DNA from: Oscillospiraceae bacterium
GTDB lineage: Bacteria; Bacillota; Clostridia; Oscillospirales; Oscillospiraceae
DNA length: 17,002 bases
Assembly: GCA_009776905.1 (NCBI GenBank)
Contig: WRMX01000028.1
Span: 1-17,002 of the forward strand
Direction: 5' to 3'
This document shows positions 6,597-14,550 of the stretch, piece after piece (within the stretch, counting starts at the first letter, position 1; every line of letters starts with the position of its first letter). The notes under the pieces were generated by a model. That model made no database searches, was not told the origin of the DNA, and saw only the letters and a list, made by a program, of their open reading frames with translations. Position numbers and translations under genes: made by a program.

Positions 6597-8042
6597 ATGA
6601 GCAAGAGCAAAAACAAGCTAAAGATACTCAGCGTGGTTTCCGAGGTAGTCCCGTTTATTGCCACCGGGGGGATGGGTCAGGTGGCGGGCGCGCTTGCGAC
6701 GGCTCTGGCTGAAAACAGCCCGGAGCTGGATGTACGCGTCGTGGCTCCCCTATATGCGCAATTCCGCGAGAAATATGAGCCGTCGATACGCTTTGTCGGA
6801 GAGGCGGTCGTGAAACTAGCATGGCGCGAACTGTATTGCGGGGTATATGAGCTCGAACAAAACAATGTTACATATTATTTCGTCGATAACCGCCATTACT
6901 TCGGGCGGGAAGCCGCCTATGGGTATTACGACGATGGCGAGCGCTTCGCGTTTTTCTCGAAAGCCGTGTTTACGGTCATGCAGCTTTCCGGATTCACCCC
7001 TGACGTCATTCACGCGCATGACTGGCAGACCGCGCTCGTGCCGATATACATAAAAACGCGGTTTGCGCAAGAGTTTGGCGGCATCAGGACCGTCTTCACA
7101 ATCCACAACATGGAATATCAGGGGAAGTATGCAAGCGAAATTCTGACGGATGTATTTGATTTATGGCCTACTGAAATGGGTCTAGTTGAATATGATTCAT
7201 GCATAAACCTGCTGAAAGGTGCGATTGTCTGCGCCGACAAGCTCACGACGGTCAGCCCGACATATGCCAGAGAGCTGCAGTCCGGAGGCGGATATGGACT
7301 CGACGCCATAATCGCGGAGAACGCATATAAACTCAGCGGCATCATCAACGGCATCGACACAAAATCATACGATCCGCGCACCGACCAGCTCCTCGAAAAG
7401 AATTATTCCGAGGACACCATCGAAGACAAGGTTTTCAATAAAGCGAAGCTTCAAGAGCTGTTCGGCCTGCCTGTATCCCCCCGCAAGATGCTGATCTGCG
7501 TCGTCTCGCGGCTTGTATCGCACAAGGGGATCGACCTGATAACGTATATGCTCAGCGAATTAATGAAGCTGGACATACAATTTCTGCTCCTGGGCACGGG
7601 CGACCATGATTTCGAGCTCTTTTTCGAAGAAATGGCGCTGCGTTATACCGACAAGATCGGCGTGAGCATCGCATATAACCCGGAAATCGCAAACAAAATC
7701 TACGCTGGCGCCGATGTCATGCTGATGCCTTCGCGCAGCGAGCCTTGCGGTTTGGCGCAAATGATCGCGTGCAGATATGGCACGATTCCCATAGTCCGCA
7801 AAACGGGCGGGCTGGCGGATACGATTTCCGACTGCCGCATGGGCAACGGCAATGGCTTCATATTTGACGACTATTCCTCCGGGGCGCTCCTCGACACCGT
7901 GACATACGCGCTCGATCTCTATGCAAATCGCGAGGGAGATTGGAAAAATCTGATGATAGAGGCGATGCGGCGTGATTTCGGGTGGGATCTCTCCGCAAAG
8001 GCATATGCGGATGTATATAAGGCTTTATGTGAAAATAAATGA
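6597..8042 (+). CDS. glgA: Glycogen synthase (ADP-glucose type, GT5)
   Basis: GlgA (481 residues) adds glucose from ADP-glucose to the growing alpha-1,4 chain. GT5 landmarks present are SEVVPF near residue 15, HAHDWQTALVP (139-149), FTIHNMEYQGKY, VSRLVSHKGIDL with the phosphate-contacting Arg and Lys (304-313), SRSEPCGLAQ with the conserved Glu382, and YGTIPIVRKTGGLADT. One deviation stands out: the N-terminal KxGGL motif reads ATGGMGQV, so the usual lysine is Ala22 and the usual Asp of GGLADV is Gln28. The start has GGGAGG 11 bases upstream. Its stop overlaps the next ATG by 4 bases (ATGA), which couples it to the amylase-family gene. Confidence 0.94.
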   Translation: MSKSKNKLKILSVVSEVVPFIATGGMGQVAGALATALAENSPELDVRVVAPLYAQFREKYEPSIRFVGEAVVKLAWRELYCGVYELEQNNVTYYFVDNRHYFGREAAYGYYDDGERFAFFSKAVFTVMQLSGFTPDVIHAHDWQTALVPIYIKTRFAQEFGGIRTVFTIHNMEYQGKYASEILTDVFDLWPTEMGLVEYDSCINLLKGAIVCADKLTTVSPTYARELQSGGGYGLDAIIAENAYKLSGIINGIDTKSYDPRTDQLLEKNYSEDTIEDKVFNKAKLQELFGLPVSPRKMLICVVSRLVSHKGIDLITYMLSELMKLDIQFLLLGTGDHDFELFFEEMALRYTDKIGVSIAYNPEIANKIYAGADVMLMPSRSEPCGLAQMIACRYGTIPIVRKTGGLADTISDCRMGNGNGFIFDDYSSGALLDTVTYALDLYANREGDWKNLMIEAMRRDFGWDLSAKAYADVYKALCENK

Positions 8043-9841
8043 GTAATTTGTATATTTTTGATGAAAACGATGAGCTCTTCAGAGATCCCGGAGGAGCGTT
8101 TGAAACTCCCGGCAGCCTGGACTTGAGCATAAAGCTGCTGCGGGGAGCCGCAACCGGCGCGAGGCTCCGCTTCTCCCTCGACGGGCGCGAAGCTGTCGAA
8201 ACTCCCATGCTCTTCGATCGCGTGAGCGGTGGCTACGATGTCTATAGGAGCAAGCTTACGATAGACGAGCCCGGGTTGTATTGGTACAGCTTCCTCGTCG
8301 ATGCTGTCGACGGTTCTGTCGTAGCGGTCCCGGAGCAACAAGGGAGCGCGTTCCAGATTACGACGAGCGCCCCGTTGGAAAGCGATCCGGAGTGGATCAA
8401 AGGCGGCTTCATCTACCACATCTTTGTCGATAGGTTCTGCCGCGGAGGCGAGCTAAGGCTGCGGCCGGGCGCGGTTTTTCGATCCGACTGGGGCGGCTGC
8501 CCTCAATACGCCCCCGATGAAGAGGGCATTGTCCGCAATAATGACTTTTTCGGCGGCGATTTATATGGTATAATCGAAAAACTGCCCTATCTTGAAGACC
8601 TTGGCGTCACCTGCCTATATTTGAGCCCGGTGTTCAGCGCGGCATCAAATCATAAATATGACACGGGCGACTTCATGCAGATAGACCCCGCGTTCGGCGG
8701 CGACGAAGCGTTCAGGCTCTTGTGCAAAGAAGCGGGCGTTCACGGCATGAAGGTCATCCTCGACGGCGTTTTCAATCATGTCGGGATCGACAGCAGATAT
8801 TTCAACATATATGGCAATTACGATTCCGTCGGCGCATTTCAAAACCCGCAGTCTCCATATCACGACTGGTTTACGTTCCGTGACGACGGCACATATGACG
8901 CTTGGTGGGGCATCAAGCTCCTCCCCGCGCTCAATAAGAGCAATATGGGTTATAAAGATTTCATCTGCGGGAAAGACGGGGTCATCGCTTACTGGACCAA
9001 GGCGGGCGTCGCGGGATGGCGGCTCGACGTTGTCGATGAGCTGCCCGACACGTTTTTATATCCTCTGTGCGAAGCGATCAAGCGCGAAAACAGCGATGCC
9101 CTCATCATCGGCGAGGTATGGGAAGATGCATCGAACAAAATTTCATATGATGTGAGACGGCGTTATTTCCTGGGTGGACAGCTCGACAGCGTCACGAACT
9201 ATCCGTTGAAAGAGGCCCTCATCTCATTTTTGAAATACAGCAAGGCGGAGCAGCTGGCCGCGACGATGGACACTTTATATAGAAATTATCCGAAGCATGC
9301 GCGCCAGACGCTGATGAACATTCTGGGGACGCACGACACGGCCCGCATTCTCACTACGCTGAGCGATACGGAGATGCCGCATTCAAAATATGAGATGGAG
9401 CATTTCAGGCTCAGCGAAGATGAACGCGCGAAAGCGCGGCGCAGGCTCATTCTCGCGGCGACGCTGCAATTCACATTGCCTGGAGTTCCCTGCGTATATT
9501 ATGGCGACGAAGCGGGGATGGAAGGCTGCGCCGACCCGTTCAACAGACGGTGCTATCCTTGGGGCGGCGAAGACATTGGCCTGGTCGAATGGTATAAACG
9601 GCTCAGCAGTATAAGGAAACGTTATAGCTGTTTCACGGATGGTAAGTATTATCTCGTGGAAGCGCGTGCGGGCTTGTTCGCTTTCATTCGCGACAATGGC
9701 GCCAACCGCGTCCTCATCGCGGTGAACAATACGGACACCGACAGAACATTGAGCATCGACGGATTCACTTACGACATCCTCAACGACATGCCCGCAGATG
9801 CTCTCATCGTCAGGGCAGGGTCGCCCGGGATTTACATATAA
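8039..9841 (+). CDS. GH13 alpha-amylase family protein (neopullulanase / cyclomaltodextrinase-like)
   Basis: This 600-residue enzyme has an N-terminal beta domain (about residues 20-110) ahead of a GH13 barrel starting at GFIYHIFVDRF. The four regions are DGVFNH (242-247), GWRLDVVDE with nucleophile Asp330, IIGEVWED with acid/base Glu359, and NILGTHDTAR with Asp433. A C-terminal beta domain ends the protein. The layout fits maltogenic amylase, neopullulanase or cyclomaltodextrinase relatives that cut alpha-1,4 or alpha-1,6 links in maltodextrins. No signal peptide is visible, so it should act in the cytoplasm, perhaps debranching or trimming glycogen before GlgP. There is no clear ribosome-binding site; translation is probably coupled to glgA through the ATGA overlap. 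The exact specificity cannot be read from sequence. Confidence 0.9.
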   Translation: MSNLYIFDENDELFRDPGGAFETPGSLDLSIKLLRGAATGARLRFSLDGREAVETPMLFDRVSGGYDVYRSKLTIDEPGLYWYSFLVDAVDGSVVAVPEQQGSAFQITTSAPLESDPEWIKGGFIYHIFVDRFCRGGELRLRPGAVFRSDWGGCPQYAPDEEGIVRNNDFFGGDLYGIIEKLPYLEDLGVTCLYLSPVFSAASNHKYDTGDFMQIDPAFGGDEAFRLLCKEAGVHGMKVILDGVFNHVGIDSRYFNIYGNYDSVGAFQNPQSPYHDWFTFRDDGTYDAWWGIKLLPALNKSNMGYKDFICGKDGVIAYWTKAGVAGWRLDVVDELPDTFLYPLCEAIKRENSDALIIGEVWEDASNKISYDVRRRYFLGGQLDSVTNYPLKEALISFLKYSKAEQLAATMDTLYRNYPKHARQTLMNILGTHDTARILTTLSDTEMPHSKYEMEHFRLSEDERAKARRRLILAATLQFTLPGVPCVYYGDEAGMEGCADPFNRRCYPWGGEDIGLVEWYKRLSSIRKRYSCFTDGKYYLVEARAGLFAFIRDNGANRVLIAVNNTDTDRTLSIDGFTYDILNDMPADALIVRAGSPGIYI

Positions 9842-9912
9842 TGAACTGTCCGGGCATTGGCTTGCACGGCTCCGATGGCAGTTCCAATAGCTTATAGGGG
9901 GATTTATTGCAG

Positions 9913-12336
9913 ATGGATTTATTGGAAAACGGCGTATTCTCCACTCTTTTCATTGACAAACTGGAATCTATCCGATGCGTGAACGTCGAAGACGCGACTC
10001 CGGAAGATTGCTATATCTCGCTCGCCAACCTCGTCAAGGATCAAATCATGAAGAGGTGGGTGCAAACAGCCGCAAACACGTTCAAAAAAGGCAAAAAGAA
10101 GCAGATGTACTACTTCTCGCTCGAGTTTCTGCTGGGCAGGATGCTGGAGAGCAACATGGCGGCGCTCGGTCTGCGGGATGTTTGCGACAAAACATTGACG
10201 GAACTCGGTTTTGACCCGCAGGAGGTATACAACGTCGAGCTGGACCCCGGGCTCGGCAATGGCGGCCTCGGCAGGCTCGCGGCGTGCTTCATGGACTCGC
10301 TCGCATATCTCGGTTTGCCGGGCAATGGCTGCAGCATCAGGTATAAATACGGACTGTTTGAGCAGAAGATCATCGATGGATATCAGGTCGAGGTCCCGGA
10401 CAACTGGCTGCGAAACGATGTCGTATGGGAAGTTAAAAAGCCCAATAAAGCGAGGCTCGTAAAATTCTACGGCGACATCACCGAGGAAGTCAAGGAAGGC
10501 AGGCGTTGGTTCTACCACGAAAACTATGAGTCCGTGGTCGCGATGCCATATGACGTGCCCATCCCGGGCGGCGACAGCGAGACTGTCAATACGCTGCGCC
10601 TATGGAGCGCCGAATCCACGCAGCAGATCGATTACGGCTCATTTTCCAGCGGCGACTATTTGAACGCAATTTCGCGCAAATATTCTGCGGAGGCGATTTC
10701 GGAGGTTTTGTATCCGGACGATTCCAACTATCAAAACCGCATGCTTCGGCTCAAGCAGCAATATTTCTTCGTGTCCGCGGGCGTCCAGAGCATCGTCTCG
10801 CATTATAAGCGCTATTATGGCGATATCAGGAAGCTGCCCGATTATGTGGCAATCCATATCAACGACACGCACCCTGCCCTTGCGATTCCAGAGCTAATGC
10901 GCATCCTGATGGACGAAGAAGGCCTCGGCTGGGATGAGGCTTGGGACATCACTGTTCAGACCGTTTCGTATACAAACCACACTATATTACCGGAAGCTCT
11001 TGAAAAATGGCCGGTCGATTCCTTCTCGGAACTCCTCCCAAGAATATTTATGATCGTGCGAGAGATAAATGCGCGTTTCACCAACATGCTCTACAGCAAG
11101 ATGAAGGACGGGCAGGAAAAGGTGTCGCGAATGTCCATCATCTCGAACAATGAAATTTCCATGGCATATCTCGCGATCGTCGGCAGCCACGCGGTCAACG
11201 GCGTTGCGAATGTCCACAGCGAGCTGTTGAAGCATGAGCTGTTCAGCGGTTTTTACGAAGTATATCCGGAGCGTTTCAGCAATAAGACGAACGGCATCAC
11301 GCACAGGAGATGGCTCAGGTCTGCAAATAGAAGCCTGACGAAGCTGATATCCGATACGATTGGCGACGATTGGATCAAAGAGCCGCTCAAACTCTCGATG
11401 CTCGACGATTCCGGCGCCGTGCGCGACAGCGCGTTTCTCGGCAATTTGCAATCCATCAAGCGCGAGAACAAGCTCAGGCTCGCGAAGATAATCTACGATA
11501 GCAATGGCGTGAAGGTCAATCCCGATTCGATATTCGATGTGCAGGTCAAGCGGATCCATGCATATAAACGCCAATTGCTGCTGCTTCTCTACATAATTGA
11601 TTTATATTACAAACTGCTCGATGATCCGAATCTCAACATCGTTCCAAGAACGTTCATCGCTGCGGGGAAGGCCGCGCCAAGCTATCATTTCGCCAAGGAA
11701 ATAATCAAATTATTCTCCGTCGTCGCCGATGGCGTGAATAATGACCCCCGCATGAAGGACAGGATCAAGGTTGTATTTCTCGAAAACTACAGGGTTTCGC
11801 TGGCTGAAAACATTTTCCCCGCCTCTGATTTGAGCGAGCAGATATCGACGGCAAGCATGGAAGCGTCCGGCACCGGAAACATGAAGTTTATGATGAACGG
11901 TGCTGTCACCATCGGAACTCACGATGGGGCGAATATTGAGATATTTGGCGCCGTCGGCGAGGGCAACTACATCCCATTTGGCTTGACTGTCCCGGATGTG
12001 CTGGAGCTGCGCCGCAACCAAAGCTACAACAGTCGTGAGTTTCTCAGCAACCACGAGGCCTTGCGGCGCATCATATATGATGTCATCAATTCGACTCCGC
12101 ACCTTGCGGGGCACGCGCAATTTCAATTTATCTATGATTCGCTCACTGCGAACAACGATGAGTTTTTCGTCATGAAGGATTTTGACGCATATATAGAAGC
12201 GCAGGCGAAGGCAAACGATTTATATGCGGACGCGGATAAATGGGCGAGGATGTCCGCGATGAACATCGCTCATTCCGGGATTTTCGCCAGCGACGAGACG
12301 ATCAAGCGCTATGCCGCCGAGATCTGGCACATTTAA
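9913..12336 (+). CDS. glgP: Glycogen/starch/alpha-glucan phosphorylase
   Basis: GlgP (807 residues, the usual size) removes glucose-1-phosphate from the outer chains of glycogen using phosphate and PLP. Motifs seen are YYFSLEFLLGRML near residue 70, ELDPGLGNGGLGRLAACFMD (about 109-128), HINDTHPALAIPEL, NKTNGITHRRWL, VQVKRIHAYKRQLL and EASGTGNMKFMMNGA. The lysine in the last motif (Lys658) is the expected PLP Schiff-base residue. AGGGGG at 9896-9901 can serve either the ATG at 9913 (11-base spacing) or a TTG at 9907 (5-base spacing, two more residues). I prefer the ATG, without certainty. The catalytic residues look intact. A 42-bp hairpin array follows the stop. Confidence 0.95.
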   Translation: MDLLENGVFSTLFIDKLESIRCVNVEDATPEDCYISLANLVKDQIMKRWVQTAANTFKKGKKKQMYYFSLEFLLGRMLESNMAALGLRDVCDKTLTELGFDPQEVYNVELDPGLGNGGLGRLAACFMDSLAYLGLPGNGCSIRYKYGLFEQKIIDGYQVEVPDNWLRNDVVWEVKKPNKARLVKFYGDITEEVKEGRRWFYHENYESVVAMPYDVPIPGGDSETVNTLRLWSAESTQQIDYGSFSSGDYLNAISRKYSAEAISEVLYPDDSNYQNRMLRLKQQYFFVSAGVQSIVSHYKRYYGDIRKLPDYVAIHINDTHPALAIPELMRILMDEEGLGWDEAWDITVQTVSYTNHTILPEALEKWPVDSFSELLPRIFMIVREINARFTNMLYSKMKDGQEKVSRMSIISNNEISMAYLAIVGSHAVNGVANVHSELLKHELFSGFYEVYPERFSNKTNGITHRRWLRSANRSLTKLISDTIGDDWIKEPLKLSMLDDSGAVRDSAFLGNLQSIKRENKLRLAKIIYDSNGVKVNPDSIFDVQVKRIHAYKRQLLLLLYIIDLYYKLLDDPNLNIVPRTFIAAGKAAPSYHFAKEIIKLFSVVADGVNNDPRMKDRIKVVFLENYRVSLAENIFPASDLSEQISTASMEASGTGNMKFMMNGAVTIGTHDGANIEIFGAVGEGNYIPFGLTVPDVLELRRNQSYNSREFLSNHEALRRIIYDVINSTPHLAGHAQFQFIYDSLTANNDEFFVMKDFDAYIEAQAKANDLYADADKWARMSAMNIAHSGIFASDETIKRYAAEIWHI

Positions 12337-12340
12337 CGAT

Positions 12341-12548
12341 TCCGCGCCCGTAGCGGCGGCATTCTGCCGCCACCTATCCTCCTCCGCGCCCATAGCGGCG
12401 GCAACCTGCCGCCACCTATCCTCCTCCGCACCTGTAGCGGCGGCAACCTGCCGCCACCTATCCTCCTCCGCACCCGTAGCGGCGGCAACCTGCCGCCACT
12501 TATCCTCCTCCGCACCTGTAGCGGCGGCAACCTGCCGCCACCTATCCC
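12341..12548 (+). repeat. Array of five 42-bp hairpin repeats between glgP and malQ
   Basis: Full units lie at 12341-12382, 12383-12424, 12425-12466 and 12467-12508, with a partial fifth at 12509-12548. Each holds GTAGC (ATAGC in copy 2) followed by arms GGCGGCA and TGCCGCC. The loop is ACC, or TTC in the first copy. Flanking TAG and CTA can extend the stem. The arms are identical in all copies and the changes fall in the linkers and loop. There are no unique spacers, so this is not CRISPR, and no T-tract follows. It fills most of the 232-base gap between the genes. Confidence 0.93.
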
Positions 12549-12555
12549 TAAATCC

Positions 12556-12562
12556 AAGGAGG
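12556..12562 (+). promoter_or_regulatory. Ribosome-binding site of malQ
   Basis: AAGGAGG sits 6 bases before the GTG at 12569, just after the repeat array. It fixes the start of malQ downstream of the repeats and rules out a repeat-encoded N-terminal tail. Confidence 0.85.
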
Positions 12563-12568
12563 CCCTCT

Positions 12569-14092
12569 GTGAGCGAACAAACAATCAACACATACCCCAG
12601 ATCAGCCGGCGTATTGATGCCAATCACCACGCTCCACGGCCCGTTTGGCATTGGCGTCCTCGGCGCCGAAGCCAACGAATTCATCGATTTCCTGAGCGAA
12701 ACCGGCTTCCACGCCTGGCAAGTCTTGCCCGTCGAGAGCACGGGCCTGTGCTGTTCGCCATATAAGTGCGTCTCGGCATTCGCCGGAGAACCGATGCTCA
12801 TAGACCCTCGCATGCTCTTGGAAATGGGTCTTATCACCACAGAGGACCTCGAAGAGCGCGCGGCCGGCATGACCGATAGCTTCGTCGATTATGATCTCGT
12901 CAAAGATAAACAAATGGCTTTGCTGCGCAAGGCATTTGAGCGCTTCGACGGCCGATCGCTCGTCAAAACCCACCCCAAGCCCGCCTGGCTCGACACATAT
13001 TCGCTATATATGGCGCTTAAAGACCAATTCGACGGAAAGCCGTGGTATGAATGGCCTGACGAAGGCCTGCGTTCATATAATTCCGATTCATTGAAGGTCG
13101 CCAAAACATTTCTCAGTAACGAGATTCTGTTTTATAGCTTCGTCCAATGGTTGTTCCACGAACAATGGCAAAAGTTAAAAGACTATGCCACCGGCAACGG
13201 TATCTCTATAATCGGAGATATGCCCTTTTACGTTTCGGAAGACAGCGTTGAAGTATGGAGCCGGCGCACCCTCTTTAATGCGGACCCTGATGGCTGCTTT
13301 CCCGCAGTCGGCGGCGCTCCCCCGGATTATTTCAGCCCATTGGGGCAGCATTGGGGCAACCCGGTCTATAATTGGAAATTGATGAAAAAGAATGGGTATA
13401 AATGGTGGGCCACCAGGGTCGCTGCGGCGCTCGAACGCTATGATTATGTCAGGCTCGACCATTTCCGCGGGTTCGATAGCTATTGGAGCATACCTTCGGA
13501 CGCTCCCGATGCGCGGAGCGGCAGTTGGGTCCGCGGCCCCGGTATCGAGTTGTTCAATGCGTTGGAAACCGCGCTGGGCAACGACGATTTACCGCTGATT
13601 GCGGAGGATTTGGGCGACATGCACGGCGATGTGGAAAAGTTGCTTGATGAGTCCGGGCTGCGCGGCATGCGCGTGCTGCAATTCGGTTTCATGGGCGACG
13701 ACAAGCATTTGCCGCATAATATCACCGAGAATTGCGTTGCATATACCGGCACGCACGATAATACGACAATGCTTGCTTGGCTGTATGAGCTGTCGCCATC
13801 GGATCGCGAACGCGCTTTATTCTATATCGGTTTTGATGGCGATTGGTCGGTCGGGGGGCCCGGCAGCGCGGTCTTGAAGGCGTGGATCCGCGCGTTGTTC
13901 ACAAGCGGCGCGTCGCTCGCGGTCGTGCCGATTCAAGATTTGCTCGGTTATGGGGCGGATACGCGGACGAACACGCCGGGGACGTCCGAAGGCAACTGGC
14001 TGTTCCGGATTCGGTCCGGCGCTCTGGCGCAGATCGATCGCGCGTATTACAAATCATTGATAAAAGTCTCCTCCCGCGACAACGCCATGTAA
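12569..14092 (+). CDS. malQ: 4-alpha-glucanotransferase (amylomaltase, GH77)
   Basis: MalQ (507 residues) transfers alpha-1,4-glucan segments between maltodextrins and so recycles the short chains left by phosphorylase. Family marks are GPFGIGVLGAEANEFIDFL near the N-terminus, GDMPFYVSEDSVEVW, the AVGGAPPDYFSPLGQHWGNP substrate-site block, YVRLDHFRGF with nucleophile Asp297, LIAEDLGDM with acid/base Glu346, and YTGTHDNTT with Asp397. I chose the GTG at 12569 because AAGGAGG precedes it and homology begins soon after. The same frame is open back through the 42-bp repeats to an ATG inside glgP at 12311, but that ATG has no ribosome-binding site and would add 86 low-complexity residues. This is the last gene of the glycogen cluster, and no clear terminator follows. 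Confidence 0.95.
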   Translation: MSEQTINTYPRSAGVLMPITTLHGPFGIGVLGAEANEFIDFLSETGFHAWQVLPVESTGLCCSPYKCVSAFAGEPMLIDPRMLLEMGLITTEDLEERAAGMTDSFVDYDLVKDKQMALLRKAFERFDGRSLVKTHPKPAWLDTYSLYMALKDQFDGKPWYEWPDEGLRSYNSDSLKVAKTFLSNEILFYSFVQWLFHEQWQKLKDYATGNGISIIGDMPFYVSEDSVEVWSRRTLFNADPDGCFPAVGGAPPDYFSPLGQHWGNPVYNWKLMKKNGYKWWATRVAAALERYDYVRLDHFRGFDSYWSIPSDAPDARSGSWVRGPGIELFNALETALGNDDLPLIAEDLGDMHGDVEKLLDESGLRGMRVLQFGFMGDDKHLPHNITENCVAYTGTHDNTTMLAWLYELSPSDRERALFYIGFDGDWSVGGPGSAVLKAWIRALFTSGASLAVVPIQDLLGYGADTRTNTPGTSEGNWLFRIRSGALAQIDRAYYKSLIKVSSRDNAM

Positions 14093-14107
14093 CACTCGTT
14101 TAGACTA

Positions 14108-14136
14108 TTGTATAACAAGCTAAGGTAATGTATAAT
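14108..14136 (+). promoter_or_regulatory. Probable promoter upstream of tRNA-Pro
   Basis: TTGTAT (14108-14113) and a perfect TATAAT (14131-14136) are 17 bases apart. The next gene is the tRNA-Pro, about 240 bases downstream across a repeat block, which is a long leader for a tRNA. It could also serve the downstream redox genes. Confidence 0.6.
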
Positions 14137-14161
14137 GATGCGGCAAGCGTCGCGTATCCTA

Positions 14162-14196
14162 CCAACGCGAAGCCCAGCGAAGCGGGTTCGCGTTGG
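14162..14196 (+). repeat. Long hairpin at the start of the pre-tRNA repeat block
   Basis: Arms CCAACGCGAA and TTCGCGTTGG pair perfectly. After one bulged G, CCC and GGG extend this to 13 bp around an AGCGAAGC loop. No T-tract follows, so a terminator role is not supported. Confidence 0.7.
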
Positions 14197-14262
14197 AGAG
14201 GAGGAGCGACGAAGCGAGCGAGCCTTCGCGCTTGCGCGGAGGCGAGACTTAGCGAAGTCCGC
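14195..14262 (+). repeat. 68-bp direct repeat, copy 1
   Basis: This copy is identical to 14298-14365, with an offset of 103 bases. It contains a 10-bp stem-loop (GCCTTCGCGC and GCGCGGAGGC around TT, with one G-T pair) and a smaller GACTT/AAGTC hairpin with an AGCG loop. It is rich in GCGA-type words and has no convincing coding potential. Confidence 0.9.
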
Positions 14263-14272
14263 ATAATGGGGC

Positions 14273-14299
14273 CCCCGAAAAGCCGCAGGCTTTTTGGGG
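14273..14299 (+). repeat. 12-bp hairpin between the two 68-bp direct repeats
   Basis: CCCCGAAAAGCC pairs with GGCTTTTTGGGG around a GCA loop, with one G-T wobble. It is terminator-like in strength but is followed by GGAGAGG, not by a T-tract. Confidence 0.75.
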
Positions 14300-14365
14300 A
14301 GAGGAGGAGCGACGAAGCGAGCGAGCCTTCGCGCTTGCGCGGAGGCGAGACTTAGCGAAGTCCGC
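14298..14365 (+). repeat. 68-bp direct repeat, copy 2
   Basis: Second copy of the 14195-14262 repeat, ending 8 bases before the tRNA. It carries the same 10-bp and 5-bp stem-loops, so the block is built as hairpin, repeat, hairpin, repeat, tRNA. Confidence 0.9.
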
Positions 14366-14373
14366 GACGACGT

Positions 14374-14449
14374 CGGGGTGTAGCGCAGTTGGTAGCGCGC
14401 CAGCTTTGGGAGCTGGATGCCGGGAGTTCGAGTCTCCCCACTCCGACCA
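14374..14449 (+). tRNA. tRNA-Pro (anticodon UGG)
   Basis: The 76-base cloverleaf is complete. The acceptor is CGGGGTG with CACTCCG (one G-T pair) and the D stem is GCGC/GCGC. The anticodon stem is CCAGC/GCTGG with loop TTTGGGA and anticodon TGG at 14407-14409. The variable loop is ATGCC and the T stem GGGAG/CTCCC with TTCGAGT. The discriminator A is followed by an encoded CCA. It would read CCN proline codons. Confidence 0.97.
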
Positions 14450-14476
14450 ACAAAAAGTCAAACCACCGCAAAACCC

Positions 14477-14521
14477 GACACATAATGCCCATACAGCAAC
14501 ACAAAATGGGCATTATGTGTC
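14477..14521. promoter_or_regulatory. Perfect 16-bp inverted repeat upstream of the NuoE-like gene
   Basis: GACACATAATGCCCAT (14477-14492) and ATGGGCATTATGTGTC (14506-14521) are exact reverse complements around a 13-base loop. It lies between the tRNA and the ribosome-binding site of the next gene and is followed by no T-tract. It could be an operator, an mRNA leader hairpin or a processing site. The sequence does not match the Rex operator pattern TTGTTAA-N4-TTAACAA. Confidence 0.75.
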
Positions 14522-14550
14522 AGAACGCACAGAAAGGAATGGACGAAAAA

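Noticed and set aside
12341..12548. CRISPR array
   Set aside because: The units are directly adjacent with no unique spacers, and no cas genes are present.
12311..12568. In-frame upstream extension of malQ through the 42-bp repeats
   Set aside because: The ATG lies inside glgP without a ribosome-binding site, and the tail is pure repeat. GTG at 12569 has AAGGAGG 6 bases upstream.
14273..14299. Rho-independent terminator
   Set aside because: The stem is strong, but it is followed by purine-rich sequence, not by a T-tract, on both strands.
14249..14461. Minus-strand ORF of 70 codons containing GDSNSRHPAPKAGALPTAL
   Set aside because: It is the antisense of the tRNA-Pro and the 68-bp repeat. 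This kind of peptide is a well-known false gene product from tRNA complements.
14389..14550. Upstream extension of the NuoE-like frame
   Set aside because: It runs through the tRNA and the 16-bp inverted repeat. Family similarity begins after the ATG at 14551.
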